Origin: Pedobacter cryoconitis
GTDB lineage: Bacteria; Bacteroidota; Bacteroidia; Sphingobacteriales; Sphingobacteriaceae
Assembly: GCF_014200605.1 (NCBI RefSeq)
Contig: NZ_JACHCE010000006.1
Span: 186,001-250,000, forward strand
Length of the DNA: 64,000 nucleotides
Reading direction: 5' to 3'
Positions 44,165 through 53,202 of the stretch are shown here, one piece after another. The notes under the pieces are model-generated. The model was not told the DNA's origin, made no database searches, and saw only the letters and a program-made list of their open reading frames with translations. The position numbers and the translations under genes are program-made. Positions within the stretch are counted from its first letter, which is position 1. Every line of letters begins with the position of its first letter.

Positions 44165-45075
44165 AGCTTATGCTGTGTTTTGAGGTATTTCAGGTATTTC
44201 TGATCATCTTCAAAAAGGTCTGCACCTTCCATCTGATAAGCAGCTAATAAATGCTGGTTTGCATTTTCATGGTCACCAAGCTCAAAATAAGTCTCTCCTA
44301 ACCTAAGTAGTACAAAAGGGTTAATTTCTTCTTCGCTGCTATAGATATCATGCGCCAGAAGCAAATGCCCCAAAGCCTCTTTATACTGACCAGCGCTGAA
44401 ATAAGCGTCACCACAAGAAGCGGAAACCCAACCTGCAGCTTCCCAGTCTTCTTTAGGCTCTGGCAATACATCCAGTGCCTTCCGGAACCATTCAGCTGCT
44501 TTTTCAAAATTTTCAGCATCCATCTCCAGGTTTCCCTGATCACAATACTCTTCCATTAAATCCTGCTGTTCATCGGTAAGTTCTTCCTGCTGTGCAGGGT
44601 CAACAGGAACAAAGTTCTGTTTGAATTCTTCGAATTCTATGTCAGAACTTACTGCCATATGCAGAAAATCAGCATTAAAATCATGGAAAATACTGTTTTT
44701 ACCCAAACCATGAGCAATTTTAAAATACGCCCTGGCTTTATCCAGCTCACCCATAGCATAGTAAATACTGCCAGTGGTAATAAAATGGCCAAAACTTTTA
44801 ATAGTTTCAGTTTTCATTTTTTCCTGAAGATATTCAGTTTCTTTTAAAAAATGAGGCAATGCCTTTTCAACCTGACCGGTCTGCTCATAAAAAGAGAAAA
44901 TGCTATCCAGCAATATGCCACCAACACTACAATTCTCTTTAGGATGAGGGATGGATCCATCAATTTCCAATAAAAGCTGCTCAGCTTCTTCTAAATTTTG
45001 TGACTCTGTCAGTGTATAAACCTGATCAATCTGATCAAAAAATACTTCTTCTTCTTCCGGACTATAAACTAACAT
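44161..45075 (-). CDS. tetratricopeptide repeat protein
   Basis: 304 acidic residues with no signal peptide or membrane span. TPR motifs are seen at about 100-133 (GSIYYAMGELDKARAYFKIAHGLG), 183-216 (NLEMDAENFEKAAEWFRKALDVLP), 226-260 (GDAYFSAGQYKEALGHLLLAHDIY) and 263-295 (LLRLGETYFELGDHENANQHLLAAYQMEG). A protein-protein interaction scaffold in the cytosol; partner unknown. It follows xseB by 38 nt on the same strand and could be read through from xseAB. Confidence 0.85.
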   Translation of the reverse strand: MLVYSPEEEEVFFDQIDQVYTLTESQNLEEAEQLLLEIDGSIPHPKENCSVGGILLDSIFSFYEQTGQVEKALPHFLKETEYLQEKMKTETIKSFGHFITTGSIYYAMGELDKARAYFKIAHGLGKNSIFHDFNADFLHMAVSSDIEFEEFKQNFVPVDPAQQEELTDEQQDLMEEYCDQGNLEMDAENFEKAAEWFRKALDVLPEPKEDWEAAGWVSASCGDAYFSAGQYKEALGHLLLAHDIYSSEEEINPFVLLRLGETYFELGDHENANQHLLAAYQMEGADLFEDDQKYLKYLKTQHKL

Positions 45076-45113
45076 GGCTGATTTTTTTTAAATTAAACGG
45101 TATACGAAGGTAG

Positions 45114-45320
45114 TTATAAGGGTTGGTTTTCCATCTGCTTTATAATTTTGTTGACTTCGGTCTCTGTAGACCGCAATTTAGTCTGACAAAAAGCAATCAG
45201 CTCAGAAGCCCGTTTTACTCTTTCGGCAAGTACATCAACAGAAACAGCTTCAGTTTCTATTTCCTGAGCGATTTGGGTCAGCTCCAGATATGCTGCCTCA
45301 TAATTCAAATTCTTTTCCAT
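45114..45320 (-). CDS. xseB: exodeoxyribonuclease VII small subunit
   Basis: 68 residues with the family pattern NYEAAYLELTQIAQEIETEAVSVDVLAERVKRASELIAFCQTKLRSTE, a helical hairpin. It binds the XseA subunit to form the ATP-independent single-strand exonuclease. Its start overlaps the xseA end by 23 nt, a sign of translational coupling. Confidence 0.92.
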   Translation of the reverse strand: MEKNLNYEAAYLELTQIAQEIETEAVSVDVLAERVKRASELIAFCQTKLRSTETEVNKIIKQMENQPL

Positions 45321-46671
45321 TGCGGGGTATTTTAGATAAAACTTTTGTGTTAATTTCCGTCGAAGCCAGGCTTACAGTCAACTCTGTACCAGGCAGAATA
45401 GCATCAGCATCACTTACAATTAAACCATTCACCTTAACAATTGCAAAACCTTTATTCAGAATATTCTGCGGGCTCATCATCCTGACCACCGATTCAAAAT
45501 GACCAATATAACGTATATGATTTGTAAAATACATACGGTTAAAAGATTTGAAATTTGCCAGTACATTTTTCAGGTCTTTACTTCTGTTAGAAATGATAAT
45601 CTTAGGGTTGGTAAGTATCATACCTGATAAGTTCAGTATGTTCCTGTGTTTTTCATGCAGCATATTCTTAGCTGAATTAATGATAACCTGATTCAAGCGG
45701 GTCATCTGCTCCTTATGCTGGTTCATCATTTGAAAAGTCCGGATAACCAAATGCTGCTGGATTGATAAAACAGATTCCTCAAAATTTCTGTTATGGGCAA
45801 TCAGCATTTCTGCTGCCTTAGTTGGAGTTTTTGTAGAAGTATGTGCCATTAAATCGGCGATAGTTTCATTTTTCTGATGTCCTATACCGGTGATCACTGG
45901 TATGGGGAATTTAGCGATCGCGCGATTCAGCTCATAATTATCAAAAATAAGGAAATCAGTCTGTGCGCCACCTCCCCTGATAATCACCAGTGCATCATAA
46001 GTTTTGCCCGATCCAAATACCTGGATAAGCTTAGCTAAAAACTGTCCGGCATTTCCCTCCCCCTGAACCAGGGCAAAATAATCATCAATCTCAAAACGAT
46101 AACCAAAAGTGTTATTTTCAAGTGTATGTTTAAAATCGTGATAACCTGCAGAAGTATCAGAAGAGATTACTGCTATTCGTTGCAATACGCTGTTTAAAGC
46201 CAGTTCGTTGTTTCGGGTATGGTATTTTCCATCTATAAACCTGATAAAAGAAGGATTCTCTCTCACCAGTCTGTCCAATGTTTCCTTCCGCTGCTGTTCA
46301 AACCGCCCCAGCGTAAAATTAGTATCAATATCCAGCAGGTTTAACTGTAAACCAAACGATGGATTATATTGTACAGCAACCTGAATTAATACATTGATAT
46401 CATTCTTAAATTGCTGTCCTGTGGCTTTCTCGAAGTTTGAAATATTTACTGAAGCATTTCCCCAGGCTCTCCCTCCTATTTTTGCCAGAATTTTTGCAGA
46501 AGATTTATCTTTTTCTACTAATTCAAAATAATGAAAATTACTCTGCGGCTTATATGTATAATTAGTGATATCAGCAATTACCCAAAAAGTCTTTGATCCG
46601 AAAACACTATGAATAGTATCATGGATCTGACGGGTAAGTTCCGATAATTTTATAGAAGGTATAGCTGCCAA
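45298..46671 (-). CDS. xseA: exodeoxyribonuclease VII large subunit
   Basis: 457 residues. An N-terminal OB fold (LSELTRQIHDTIHSVFGSKTFWVIADITNYTY) is followed by the catalytic domain with the motif VIRGGGAQTDFLIFDNYELNRAIAKFPIPVITGIGHQKNETIADLMAH and a long helical C-terminus. It degrades single-stranded DNA from both ends in DNA repair. The start codon is TTG: no ATG lies near, and the protein begins AAIPSIKLSEL as relatives do. Confidence 0.93.
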   Translation of the reverse strand: MAAIPSIKLSELTRQIHDTIHSVFGSKTFWVIADITNYTYKPQSNFHYFELVEKDKSSAKILAKIGGRAWGNASVNISNFEKATGQQFKNDINVLIQVAVQYNPSFGLQLNLLDIDTNFTLGRFEQQRKETLDRLVRENPSFIRFIDGKYHTRNNELALNSVLQRIAVISSDTSAGYHDFKHTLENNTFGYRFEIDDYFALVQGEGNAGQFLAKLIQVFGSGKTYDALVIIRGGGAQTDFLIFDNYELNRAIAKFPIPVITGIGHQKNETIADLMAHTSTKTPTKAAEMLIAHNRNFEESVLSIQQHLVIRTFQMMNQHKEQMTRLNQVIINSAKNMLHEKHRNILNLSGMILTNPKIIISNRSKDLKNVLANFKSFNRMYFTNHIRYIGHFESVVRMMSPQNILNKGFAIVKVNGLIVSDADAILPGTELTVSLASTEINTKVLSKIPRNGKEFEL

Positions 46672-46776
46672 AATTTCTTATGTTTAAATAAGAGAATGCT
46701 TAATTTTTTTACAGACTCTTAAGTAAAATTATACATTTTGAAGCAGAATCAATCTTCAAATCAGGAATACAGCTAA

Positions 46777-47715
46777 CTAAATGACTACAGTGTACATTTT
46801 TTCAAGAAATACCTTTAATACACTATGTTTAGCCAGCCAGTTAAAAAGACTGATTCCAACAGCTGCACAGGTAATTCCGGATAATACATCCAATACATAG
46901 TGATGGCTTGTATAGACTGCTGTAAACCAAATACCCAGTGTTACAATACCAAAGAAAATATTGACAAGCCCTAATCTGTTTTTTAACCCATAATACAGTA
47001 CAATTACCGGATAAGAAGAATGTAAAGAAGGCATTGCAGCAAAAACATTAGATCCGTTACTATAAATCGATTTGAAGATAGGTGCATTAAAGAAACGGTC
47101 AAATTTAACCAATCCGGCAGTATTTCCGGCTGTATGTGCCTCAAATACAAACCCGTGATACTGGACATACCAGGGTGGTGCAGCAGGATAAAGATAATAG
47201 ATTACAAAACCGATCAGGTTGACCAGAACAAACGTTACCAGAAACTGGATAAATTGTTTTCTATTTGCAAAAAAGAGATAACCAGCAAATATCATAGGCA
47301 CAGGTATCCACATAAGGTAAAATATTCCACCTATAACGTCCAGTGCTGTATTACCATGTATTCTCCAGTATTCATTCGGTGTCAATACACGACCATCAGA
47401 AAAAATCCCAAAAACATGTTTTTCTAGATTATATAATTCTGCAATGTGTACTCTATTGAAGGCATAATTAGGAAATGCCTTCATATAATCAAAAATTATC
47501 CAGTAAACTATAAAGATGGAGAATCCAAGGATAAACTTTCTTGTTATTGTAGAGGCGTAATATAAAGAGTTGAAAATTACCAGTAGTACAACTTGCTGGC
47601 TCTTAAATCCAATTAAGAAATAAGAGATCAGCAAATAAGCAAGAGAAATCAAAGTAGTCGCAATGATGTCTCTTACCGAAAAAAATGGTTTATTCAGCCG
47701 TATCTGGTCTGTCAT
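46777..47715 (-). CDS. PAP2 superfamily, AUR1-like sphingolipid headgroup transferase
   Basis: 312 residues with six to seven membrane spans. The AUR1-type motifs are in order: YYLYPAAPPWYV (about 175-186), then AAMPSLHSSYPVIVLYYG (about 230-247) and the catalytic YTSHHYVLDVLSG (about 271-283), with the His and Asp residues of the PAP2 active site. Relatives in yeast and Bacteroidota make inositol phosphorylceramide from ceramide and phosphatidylinositol. The placement at the end of a run with serine palmitoyltransferase, a CDP-alcohol phosphatidyltransferase and a fatty acid hydroxylase supports this. A plain lipid phosphatase is the alternative. Its start lies 26 nt inside the upstream gene. 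Confidence 0.8.
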   Translation of the reverse strand: MTDQIRLNKPFFSVRDIIATTLISLAYLLISYFLIGFKSQQVVLLVIFNSLYYASTITRKFILGFSIFIVYWIIFDYMKAFPNYAFNRVHIAELYNLEKHVFGIFSDGRVLTPNEYWRIHGNTALDVIGGIFYLMWIPVPMIFAGYLFFANRKQFIQFLVTFVLVNLIGFVIYYLYPAAPPWYVQYHGFVFEAHTAGNTAGLVKFDRFFNAPIFKSIYSNGSNVFAAMPSLHSSYPVIVLYYGLKNRLGLVNIFFGIVTLGIWFTAVYTSHHYVLDVLSGITCAAVGISLFNWLAKHSVLKVFLEKMYTVVI

Positions 47716-48337
47716 TTACTTTTTTTATAAAATCTGATCCCAAAACTTTATCCCAGATTGCAGAGCTTACGCCATACCCTTTGGTAGAATCAGAATAATG
47801 ATGTAACATATGGTGTTGCTTTAGTTTTTTCCAGAACGGGCTTTTAAAATTTGCATGATGTAAAGCATAATGCACCATATCATAAAATAAATATCCTATC
47901 AGAAACCCTGCAAAGAAAGCAAAAATAGTACCAGCAGGCAAGATATAAAGAAATAAAAAGTACAGGGCCAGAGCCATAGGAATACTTGCCGACGGCGGCA
48001 TTACCAATCTCTTCGCATCATTAGGATAATCATGATGAACACCATGAAAAATGAAATGTATCCTTTTACCAATTTTTGAACTTGGATAAAAATGAAAAAT
48101 ATAACGGTGCATAATATATTCCGTTATCGTCCATATAAACAAACCAAGAACAAGCCATCCTGCAAATCCTAAGAAACTCATTTGTATATCTACAAAAGCT
48201 TTCCATATTAAAAATGCAATAACAGGTATAAAAACTATAAGTGGCACATAGAAATCAACTTTTGATAATTTTTCTAATAAACCACTCTTGAACATCCTGA
48301 TAGATTCAGAGGAGTTCGATATAAAATTCTTTTTCAT
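47690..48337 (-). CDS. fatty acid hydroxylase (sterol desaturase superfamily), sphingolipid acyl hydroxylase type
   Basis: 215 residues with four membrane spans and the di-iron His clusters of the FA2H/SCS7 group: EYIMHRYIFH (about 85-94), HFIFHGVHHDYPND (about 104-117), MVHYALHH and LKQHHMLHHYSDS (about 180-192). FA2H-like enzymes put a 2-hydroxyl on the acyl chain of ceramide using O2 and electrons. The 3' end overlaps the AUR1-like gene by 26 nt, tying the two together in translation. A hairpin with a T-run lies just upstream. Confidence 0.85.
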   Translation of the reverse strand: MKKNFISNSSESIRMFKSGLLEKLSKVDFYVPLIVFIPVIAFLIWKAFVDIQMSFLGFAGWLVLGLFIWTITEYIMHRYIFHFYPSSKIGKRIHFIFHGVHHDYPNDAKRLVMPPSASIPMALALYFLFLYILPAGTIFAFFAGFLIGYLFYDMVHYALHHANFKSPFWKKLKQHHMLHHYSDSTKGYGVSSAIWDKVLGSDFIKKVNDRPDTAE

Positions 48338-48366
48338 GAGAGTATTTTTTGTTTAAAAAAACTGTT

Positions 48367-48426
48367 ATGAAGCTATCATAATCTTATATTCTATGAAAAT
48401 ATAAGATAAGATCATCATGGCTTCAT
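48367..48426 (-). terminator. long imperfect hairpin between the phosphatidyltransferase and hydroxylase genes
   Basis: atgaagctat... from 48367 pairs imperfectly with ...atggcttcat ending at 48426, with a perfect 8-bp core cttatatt/aatataag. On the minus strand it is followed by AACAGTTTTTTTAAAC. It lies 10 nt past the phosphatidyltransferase stop, so it could reduce or end transcription inside the lipid cluster. Confidence 0.55.
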
Positions 48427-48436
48427 GAGCGTATAC

Positions 48437-49762
48437 TTAAATTTTAATCCGTTCGGTAATTAACGTGTTGTTTGAAGTATTCAAACCCTTAATTTCGACA
48501 TACTTTACATTGGGCAACCAGAACGATCCGCCTTCTATCCGCAAAAATATGCGTTCTACCTGAATTTTCTTATTATTCACTGTCACATAAACATGATATT
48601 TTTTATCATCTTCATCTTTCGACAAATACAAAGGCAATTTCTTATGAGAAACAAAGCGCAATTCAAACTGATCGTTAGGTAATGCTTTCGACTCTATTCC
48701 GTAAGCAAATTTGCGTTGAATATATCCCAGCTCTTTTCTTGATTCATCTTCTGTGTAACGAATCCAGTAAACATGAACAGGATTATCTTTATCTACCTGA
48801 CCTTTGGCATTTACATTTAACTCACAAATGATTGTATTGGTATTAGGGTCACGCTGTACATAAAAAAGTTGGTTTGCTATGCCTTTTGGAACAGGGAATT
48901 TTATCGGCGAAGGATTACTTACATCCTGCGTTTGTGCAGCAGCAGTAGTTGCCGATCCAAAACTGAATAAAGCAGTCAATAGAAACAATCCGGTGATAAC
49001 AATTGTTAAAGGGTTGTTTTTATCAGCGCTTAAAGCTTCTTCTTTTTTCTCATTAAGTTCTTGTGCGTCTAATGCTTTCTTAGCATCCCTTAATCTGTTT
49101 ATAGCTGTAATATTGGTCATAAAAGCCATTACTGTAATAGGGATTGTAAAAATAGAGATTGTCTCAAAAATATGGAAAGAGATACCTGGTACATAGACCT
49201 TATAATCACCACCAATATAGTGTCCCGCAATACCTGCCGCCATTGCACAGATACCAATAGTGACAACCCGTTCAGGCCGTTGCATTAATCCCCCTTTACT
49301 CTGAACACCTAATCCCTCTGCTCTGGCACGCGTATAACTTACCATCATAGAACCAATCAAAGCAATGAAAGCGAATAATGAGCTTAAGAAATAATGATGA
49401 GAAACCAGGTAATAACAAATACCAAGAAACATAATCAGCTCACTGTAACGATCCAGTACTGAATCATAAAGGGCACCAAATCTTGAACTCATATTCCCCA
49501 GACGGGCAACCTGACCATCAAGCATATCAAATAGTCCGGCAAAGAGGACAAGAGCCCCACTCCAGCCTACAAATGAAAGGTCTCCCCTGTTACTGCGTTC
49601 TGCACCGAAAACAAAAATAACAGCAACCCCAACATTTAATAAAAGACCAATAGTAGTCACAGCGTTGGGTGTCAGGCCCATTCGGATCAGCCCTTTTACA
49701 AAAGGGTTAATGACCTTATAAATCGTTTGCTGTAAACGATCACGAAATGATAATGCTTGCAT
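48437..49762 (-). CDS. CDP-alcohol phosphatidyltransferase fused to DUF4833
   Basis: 441 residues. The N-terminal half (about 1-215) is a membrane CDP-alcohol phosphatidyltransferase with the full signature D79-xx-D82-G-xx-A-R87-x8-G96-xxx-D100-xxx-D104 (DMLDGQVARLG then GALYDSVLD). A charged linker is followed by an extra hydrophobic stretch at about 248-272 that looks like a built-in signal sequence ending ATTAAAQ, and then a beta-rich DUF4833 domain (about 275-441: NQLFYVQRDPNTNTIICELN, then VHVYWIRYTED). The enzyme joins CDP-diacylglycerol to an alcohol; context suggests inositol or inositol phosphate. DUF4833 should be periplasmic. Confidence 0.86.
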   Translation of the reverse strand: MQALSFRDRLQQTIYKVINPFVKGLIRMGLTPNAVTTIGLLLNVGVAVIFVFGAERSNRGDLSFVGWSGALVLFAGLFDMLDGQVARLGNMSSRFGALYDSVLDRYSELIMFLGICYYLVSHHYFLSSLFAFIALIGSMMVSYTRARAEGLGVQSKGGLMQRPERVVTIGICAMAAGIAGHYIGGDYKVYVPGISFHIFETISIFTIPITVMAFMTNITAINRLRDAKKALDAQELNEKKEEALSADKNNPLTIVITGLFLLTALFSFGSATTAAAQTQDVSNPSPIKFPVPKGIANQLFYVQRDPNTNTIICELNVNAKGQVDKDNPVHVYWIRYTEDESRKELGYIQRKFAYGIESKALPNDQFELRFVSHKKLPLYLSKDEDDKKYHVYVTVNNKKIQVERIFLRIEGGSFWLPNVKYVEIKGLNTSNNTLITERIKI

Positions 49763-49782
49763 AAATACTTCTTTATTCTTTT

Positions 49783-52344
49783 TTAAAAATCAAATTTAAC
49801 CCTTGCCCTTATTCCCCACTGCGAAACTACCGGATTATCCAGGTAATTGAAACGCTTCACCAAATCTACACGCAATAGTTTAAAAATATTACCAATCCCC
49901 ACACTACCTTCCATATATGGCTGGCTGCCTAATACAAAAGTAGTTTGCTCACCTGCTGCGTTTCTAGGGAATTGCAGCAATGAGGCATCATAATTTGGAT
50001 TATTCTGATCCCTTAAGCCGCCCCATAAAGCTTTGAAAGATACGGATTCTCTAAGTTTAAGCTTCTTGATCAATGGTATCTTATTAAAAAAGAACCCATT
50101 AAAATTATGATCAATATTGATACTTGCATAATGATCACTCACAAACTCCAGGAAGTTCATTAAGTTATAAGAATTCAGCTGATAAGCATAAGTCTGATTC
50201 GCTCTGTGTATATCCAGCAAAGGGAAAGGGACCTTACCAAAAATATATCCGCCTTCTACAGTCACATCGGTATAACCTAACTGAGAAACATAGAAACGTT
50301 TATCAATACTTCCCATCAGATTCTGATAATTATATTGTCCGCCAAACACTCCTTTCAAACCAGCTGTATATCTCAGGTTAAAGATCGGATATTTATCAAA
50401 AATAGGTACCCTGTATATTTTACCCTGGTAAAATTTCTCATTTGGTGCATAACGCAGATTCACACTTAATTCAGAAGTATTAATCAGATCAACCGGATTA
50501 ACTGTATTGTTTAATGTATTATTAAAAAACAGCGTACCACCCGGACGCTGTGTCCATTTACGGAATGATACCGCATAAGAAAAGTGGTTCTCAAATTCTT
50601 TTACATAATCAATTTTATAAAAGTCATTATACAAAAGCATATCATTCTCACCACGTTTGAATGACAGCAGGAAGTTATCTTCCTGAACAAACTGAAGTTC
50701 CTGACCTGGAATCTTAGTATCTCTCTGGAAACTTCCTCTGATATAATTCTGAGGGAAAGCATAGATAGATTTATTATTCAATGAATAAGTTCCGCTTAAG
50801 AAATACTTCCATTTCTCATCCTTAAATCCATAAGCAGCATAAGTTTCAAAATAATATCTTTTGCTTAAAGCCGGAGTTGTACGTCCGCCTAAACGCAGAC
50901 GGAATCCTTCAACATTGTTAAAACTATAAAATGTATTTACTGGTCCTGCTTCAAATGGTCCGAAATCTTTGTACCCTGCAAACAACAGTGTAACCATATC
51001 CATTGTCCTTTTAAAAGAAGGGATCGTTTGTAAAGTATCAATATTCTTATAGATTCTCAGTTTTGAGCGTACTGATGTATCCTGTCTCTGCTCATTCCAA
51101 AACTGATCTGAACGCAAACCAGCCTGTGGTGTCGTCACTAAAGACGGACCTGCATAAGTCGTATCACCTTGTGGTTTATTGATTTGATAATCGTTGATGA
51201 CAACCGTACGCTGACCTGTAAAACCACCTCCCTTATTTTTATTGATACCAAAATCAACGATCAGGTTAGTTTTTGACAAATGGTATCTGCCATCTTCATT
51301 CTTTGCAAAATCAAGCTTGGCTTCCAAAGCTCTTACAAAATTCAGGTTAATATTTTTATTTACAGTCAAAAAGGCATCCTGAACGGCATAGTTACCATCC
51401 ATAGTAATATACATTTTCCCTTCAAACAAAAGATCAGTATTATTTCTTGGGATAAAAGAAAGCTCAATCAGATTTGGTGTATGGGTTTTAATCGTATCTG
51501 TAATGAAAAACTTATAAAATGTAGGAGATGCATCTGCAATAGGACTCAAAAACTGATTACTCATTAAAGAGATATTTCCGTCATAGATGTTAATATCCGC
51601 ATACATTCTTTCAAAGTATTTGGTTAATCCTTCAGTATCTATGAATTTACTATCATAGTTAACGTGTTTATCACCAACTACTATAGTCTTCTTTTTACCT
51701 GGATTTTTCTGGAGATAGTTTTGCGTAACCTTTTCTTCCATATATACAGGCAACAATAATTTACCACCGATTTTTGTAGAATCCTGCTGTTCAAAAAGGA
51801 ATTGATAATTTCTGAATATTCTTTTGTTTTTAAATTTATCTGATAGATTACTCAATGAAAAAACCAGTTGTTCATATTGCTTATATTCAACATGATCATA
51901 GCTTTTACTCTGATTTTTATTTTTGTTCTCAATAACTTTTCTAATCAGTTCAACCGCAGGATTGTTCTTATTTCTATACGCTGGCCTTTTATTGGAACTA
52001 ATGACTACTTCTGTCAGACTCTGTGATTCAGACTGCAAACGTATATTGACAACCTGTGTTTCTCCTGGCTTAACAGTCGCATAATTACTTTTATACCCTA
52101 CATAGCTAAACTGCAGCTGGTCATGCACCTCACTGGTCGAAATACTGTATTTACCATCAGCATCAGTTTTAGTAATAATGTTAGTACCCTTGAAAAGAAC
52201 GGTTACATAAGGTATAGGATCTTTGTCCGCGGCATCTGTAACCACACCGCTGATCACAGTATGCTGCTGAGCTGATGCTTTAACGGCAAAAAAAGGTAGT
52301 GCTAAAGCACAGATGAGTATGATTGTTTGAATGCGAGTTCTCAT
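49783..52344 (-). CDS. DUF5686 and carboxypeptidase-like regulatory domain protein (copy 2)
   Basis: 853 residues, exactly the length of copy 1 at 22534..25095 and similar throughout (both have ADINIYD, FYKFFITDTIKT, KVPFPLLDIHRANQ, NHNFNG/DHNFNG and an aromatic last residue). Signal peptide 1-25, regulatory beta-sandwich about 28-112, barrel-like C-terminal half. It sits between a GtrA-like gene (5 nt) and the CDP-alcohol phosphatidyltransferase (20 nt), so it is locked into the lipid operon. An outer-membrane role in lipid placement is a guess from context. Confidence 0.88.
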   Translation of the reverse strand: MRTRIQTIILICALALPFFAVKASAQQHTVISGVVTDAADKDPIPYVTVLFKGTNIITKTDADGKYSISTSEVHDQLQFSYVGYKSNYATVKPGETQVVNIRLQSESQSLTEVVISSNKRPAYRNKNNPAVELIRKVIENKNKNQSKSYDHVEYKQYEQLVFSLSNLSDKFKNKRIFRNYQFLFEQQDSTKIGGKLLLPVYMEEKVTQNYLQKNPGKKKTIVVGDKHVNYDSKFIDTEGLTKYFERMYADINIYDGNISLMSNQFLSPIADASPTFYKFFITDTIKTHTPNLIELSFIPRNNTDLLFEGKMYITMDGNYAVQDAFLTVNKNINLNFVRALEAKLDFAKNEDGRYHLSKTNLIVDFGINKNKGGGFTGQRTVVINDYQINKPQGDTTYAGPSLVTTPQAGLRSDQFWNEQRQDTSVRSKLRIYKNIDTLQTIPSFKRTMDMVTLLFAGYKDFGPFEAGPVNTFYSFNNVEGFRLRLGGRTTPALSKRYYFETYAAYGFKDEKWKYFLSGTYSLNNKSIYAFPQNYIRGSFQRDTKIPGQELQFVQEDNFLLSFKRGENDMLLYNDFYKIDYVKEFENHFSYAVSFRKWTQRPGGTLFFNNTLNNTVNPVDLINTSELSVNLRYAPNEKFYQGKIYRVPIFDKYPIFNLRYTAGLKGVFGGQYNYQNLMGSIDKRFYVSQLGYTDVTVEGGYIFGKVPFPLLDIHRANQTYAYQLNSYNLMNFLEFVSDHYASINIDHNFNGFFFNKIPLIKKLKLRESVSFKALWGGLRDQNNPNYDASLLQFPRNAAGEQTTFVLGSQPYMEGSVGIGNIFKLLRVDLVKRFNYLDNPVVSQWGIRARVKFDF

Positions 52345-52349
52345 AAAAA

Positions 52350-52721
52350 TTATATAAATACAAACTTCTTTTGCATCAGAAAGTTATAACCAATTCCAAC
52401 TGTACAAGAGACTATGATTTTTGATAAAATGTAATTAACATGTAGATAATGGGTAACCAGGTAGACCCCTGCTGTTGTTAACAGCAAATTTCCTACCCAA
52501 ACTATAATATATTTAAAGATTTGATGATTGATATTTCTCTCCTTTGCACCAAACACCCAATTACGGCCCATCATAAAGTTGACCATTCCGCCTGCTGTCG
52601 TACCTATCACACTTCCAAGCACATACCACACATGAAACACCTGCGTACAGACTAATGTGGTAAGAAAGTCAATAATTGAGGCCGACAATGAAGCAACCTG
52701 AGCCTTTACAAAAGTCGCCAT
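52350..52721 (-). CDS. GtrA family membrane protein
   Basis: 123 residues and four membrane spans, with the family pattern ASIIDFLTTLVCTQVF, GGMVNFMMGRNWVFG and IGYNFLMQKKFVFI. GtrA proteins are small polytopic partners of glycosyltransferases, thought to help move lipid-linked sugars across the inner membrane. No glycosyltransferase is adjacent here; the neighbours are a PgpA-like phosphatase (2 nt) and DUF5686 (5 nt). Confidence 0.85.
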   Translation of the reverse strand: MATFVKAQVASLSASIIDFLTTLVCTQVFHVWYVLGSVIGTTAGGMVNFMMGRNWVFGAKERNINHQIFKYIIVWVGNLLLTTAGVYLVTHYLHVNYILSKIIVSCTVGIGYNFLMQKKFVFI

Positions 52722-52723
52722 AA

Positions 52724-53176
52724 TTAACGTATAATAAATCTTACAATAACCTGCAACACGATGTTTGCATATATACCCGCAAGCATATCATCAAACATCA
52801 CTCCCCAACCCCCTGGTAAATTCTCCAGGCGTCTGATAAAAAGTGGTTTTACAATGTCAAAAAAACGAAAAAGAATCAATCCTATGAGGATATTTACCGG
52901 AGTAACCGGAATCCACAAAAGTGTGATACACATTCCCACTACCTCATCAATTACTACCCGGTTATGGTCTTTACCCCATATTGCCTCAACGATATTCCCA
53001 GACCAGATTCCCAGTGCAGTGAGTAAAACAGTAATAATTACAGCAGGAATAAAATTAAATCCATCAGGATGCACAAAATACCAGACCAGGCAGGTAGCCA
53101 CAGCAGCAGCAGTTCCTGCTCCTTTGCCGATGTACCCGATACCCAGGCTTGTGGATGTGATTTTATGAAATAACAT
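52724..53176 (-). CDS. pgpA: phosphatidylglycerophosphatase A family protein
   Basis: 150 residues, four spans. The PgpA signatures are present: GIGYIGKGAGTAAA at the start, VVIDEVVGMCI (about 75-85), LFRFFDIVKP and the catalytic GGWGVMFDDMLAGIYANI (about 122-139). PgpA removes the phosphate from phosphatidylglycerophosphate. In Bacteroidota inositol-lipid clusters a member of this type acts on phosphatidylinositol phosphate, and the cluster here fits that use, but the ordinary role cannot be excluded. It follows the SDR gene by 26 nt. Confidence 0.87.
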   Translation of the reverse strand: MLFHKITSTSLGIGYIGKGAGTAAAVATCLVWYFVHPDGFNFIPAVIITVLLTALGIWSGNIVEAIWGKDHNRVVIDEVVGMCITLLWIPVTPVNILIGLILFRFFDIVKPLFIRRLENLPGGWGVMFDDMLAGIYANIVLQVIVRFIIR

Positions 53177-53202
53177 TTTCCTTTATAATTATTGCTTGCT
53201 AT

